6,056 nucleotides of DNA from Paracoccaceae bacterium. GTDB lineage: Bacteria; Pseudomonadota; Alphaproteobacteria; Rhodobacterales; Rhodobacteraceae. The stretch is from the NCBI GenBank assembly GCA_007123625.1, contig SKKS01000156.1:1-6056 (forward strand), written 5' to 3'. The translations under genes were made by a program, and so were the position numbers. This document shows, one piece after another, positions 4,893-6,056 of this stretch. The notes beneath the pieces were generated by a model, which was not told the origin of the DNA, searched no databases, and saw only the letters and a list, made by a program, of their open reading frames with translations. Numbering within the stretch: position 1 is the stretch's first letter; each line of letters begins with the position of its first letter.

Positions 4893-5771
4893 ATGATGAC
4901 ACAACCGACACCTGCGGACATGGATTCGGGCGCACGCGCCGGACAAGTGCCGGACGACTGGGCCGGGACGGTGGAAAGCTGGGAAGCGGATGGCAGCGCT
5001 GCACCGCAGCATGACCCCGCGCCCGGGGTGCTGTTGATCTGCGAACATGCCTCGAACCGGACCGCCGCACCGTGGCAGGCGCTGGCGCAGACCCCTGAAT
5101 TGCTGGACGCGCATGTCGCAAGCGACCCCGGTGCACTGGGGCTGGCGCGTGCGCTGGGGCCGCTGCTGGCGCGGTCCTTTGGCGGGGCCGAGCTGGTCCA
5201 TGCGCCCCTGTCGCGCCTGATCTATGATCTCAACCGCAGTCCGGACCGGCCCGATGCCTGCCCCGCGCAATCCGAGATCCATACCATCGGCCTGAATGCC
5301 GGGCTTGATCCTGCCGCGCGCCTTGCCCGGACCGAAGCGCTGTATCTGCCGTTCCACAACCTTGTGCGCGGTCGAATCGCGCGGGCGCTGGCGCTTGGCA
5401 GTCGACCTGCCATCGTGACCATTCATTCCTTTACCCCGGTCTGGCACGGGCAGCCCCGCGCGGTGGAATTCGGGGTCATCCACGACGCCTTGCCACGCCT
5501 GGCCGAACAGATCGTGGCCGAGGCCGGTGCGCAACGGCTGGGCCTGCGCACCGAACTCAACGCCCCTTACAGCGCCGCCGATCATGTCACGCACACCCTG
5601 CGGTTGCATGCACTGCCCTATGGGCTGGAAAACGCGATGCTGGAGTTGCGCAACGACCTGATCGCCACGCCCGACGCGCAGGCCGCCATGGCCGGGCGGC
5701 TGGCGCCGGTACTGGCTGGGGCGATCGCCGGGGTGACGGCGGCTGCGGGGGACACATGCCGGGCTTCCTGA
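4893..5771 (+). CDS. N-formylglutamate amidohydrolase family protein
   Basis: A 292-residue predicted cytoplasmic metal-dependent hydrolase. The classical enzyme of the family releases formate and glutamate from N-formylglutamate (EC 3.5.1.68), but this branch, with a CEHASN motif, has broader or unknown substrates. Seen in order are LLICEHASN at 47-55, DPGALGLARAL at 78-88, PLSRLIYDLNR at 105-115, PFHNLVRGRI at 153-162, IHSFTPVWHG at 177-186, ELNAPYS at 221-227 and LENAMLELRNDLI at 245-257. The His and Glu residues in these blocks are the likely metal and catalytic ligands. ATG 4893 is preferred because AAGAGGG (4881-4887) stands five bases upstream; TTG 4875 would lie upstream of that site. 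About 45 residues before the core are acidic and Pro/Ala/Gly-rich, longer than usual. The end overlaps the next gene by 16 bases, indicating an operon with a TRAP transporter. No other hut gene is present, so simple histidine breakdown is not supported. Confidence 0.9.
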   Translation: MMTQPTPADMDSGARAGQVPDDWAGTVESWEADGSAAPQHDPAPGVLLICEHASNRTAAPWQALAQTPELLDAHVASDPGALGLARALGPLLARSFGGAELVHAPLSRLIYDLNRSPDRPDACPAQSEIHTIGLNAGLDPAARLARTEALYLPFHNLVRGRIARALALGSRPAIVTIHSFTPVWHGQPRAVEFGVIHDALPRLAEQIVAEAGAQRLGLRTELNAPYSAADHVTHTLRLHALPYGLENAMLELRNDLIATPDAQAAMAGRLAPVLAGAIAGVTAAAGDTCRAS

Positions 5772-6056
5772 TCACCTATGTCCGCTGGGTCGAGGCGCTG
5801 AATTACCGCGTTGGCCGGATCATCATGTGGGGGCTTTTTGCGCTGATGGGGGTGCTGCTGTGGGGCGCCATTGCGCGGGGATTCTTTCACCCGCAGATAT
5901 GGACCGACGAAATGGCCCAGTTCATCCTTATGGGCTATTTCATGCTGGGCGGGGCCTATGCGTTGCAGATGGGATCGGCGGTGCGCATGGATCTTCTGTA
6001 TACGCGCTGGTCGGACCGCACCCGCGCGGCGGTGGATGCGGTGACGATCTTCACGC
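5756..6056 (+). CDS. TRAP transporter small permease subunit, DctQ family (3' end cut off)
   Basis: Exactly 100 codons are visible before the window ends. The small subunit of a TRAP transporter spans the inner membrane four times and pairs with the large DctM permease and a periplasmic DctP binding protein to import organic acids using an ion gradient. Here a first helix lies at about residues 22-41, followed by WTDEMAQF at 49-56, which matches the conserved W-x-x-E region, a second helix at about 55-72, and the R-x-DLLYTRWS segment at 77-86. These are typical DctQ landmarks. The ATG has a GGGGGA sequence (5747-5752) three bases upstream and overlaps the end of the amidohydrolase gene, so co-translation is likely. 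The dctM and dctP partners are expected just beyond the right edge. The substrate is unknown; an N-formyl or related carboxylate that the hydrolase uses is the natural guess. Confidence 0.9.
   Translation, partial: MPGFLITYVRWVEALNYRVGRIIMWGLFALMGVLLWGAIARGFFHPQIWTDEMAQFILMGYFMLGGAYALQMGSAVRMDLLYTRWSDRTRAAVDAVTIFT

Noticed and set aside
4431..5609. 392-codon minus-strand open frame across the rpiR start and the amidohydrolase gene
   Set aside because: It overlaps two genes with strong family motifs and crosses their divergent promoters; its product is low-complexity Arg/Gly/Pro-rich and looks like a shadow frame.
1..6056. CRISPR array, insertion sequence, tRNA, attachment site or toxin-antitoxin pair
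   Set aside because: No spaced direct repeats, terminal inverted repeats, transposase motifs, cloverleaf sequence or matching small gene pair were seen on either strand.

Overview
The window looks like a chromosomal segment of a high-GC alphaproteobacterium, probably of the Rhodobacterales (Paracoccaceae/Roseobacteraceae) type. This is inferred from the GC-rich coding style, a cysteine-free L33, an anti-sigma-like/periplasmic-sensor gene pair, TTGAC-type -35 boxes, a PhnW aminotransferase and a TRAP transporter. No mobile element, CRISPR array, tRNA or rRNA was recognised.

Layout. (1) Positions 1-732, plus strand: the 3' end of a small membrane protein, followed with an ATGA overlap by a membrane-anchored periplasmic 'heavy-metal sensor' type protein. 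The pair resembles the non-sigma part of an ECF sigma/anti-sigma/sensor operon whose sigma gene would lie to the left. (2) Positions 785-1095: ribosomal protein L33 (rpmG), which is too short to show up in a simple ORF scan, with its own promoter and a strong terminator hairpin. (3) Positions 1097-1453: a stretch of lower GC with no convincing gene, possibly debris. (4) Positions 1454-3847: a divergon of phnW (2-aminoethylphosphonate:pyruvate aminotransferase, minus strand) and a LysR-family regulator (plus strand). They share a 263-bp control region with a clear T-N11-A dyad, and phnW ends at a hairpin. (5) Positions 3872-6056: a second divergon. An RpiR/MurR-family regulator (minus strand) faces an N-formylglutamate amidohydrolase-family gene, which overlaps the start of a TRAP transporter small-permease gene cut by the window edge. 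A perfect palindrome, TGTAACA-N2-TGTTACA, sits between them.

How they work together. The phnW/LysR pair is best read as a ligand-controlled first step of aminoethylphosphonate use. The gene for the next step (PhnX, or PhnY plus PhnA) is not in the window. The RpiR/amidohydrolase/TRAP set is best read as an uptake-and-hydrolysis module for a small N-formyl or related N-acyl acid. The overlap implies co-translation of hydrolase and transporter, and the palindrome is the probable RpiR operator. The exact substrate is not readable from the sequence. LysR and rpiR converge with only 24 bp between their stop codons.

Nothing here is certainly a new system. The most promising candidates are the amidohydrolase-TRAP module, whose regulator has an atypical SIS pocket, and the apparently solitary phnW.
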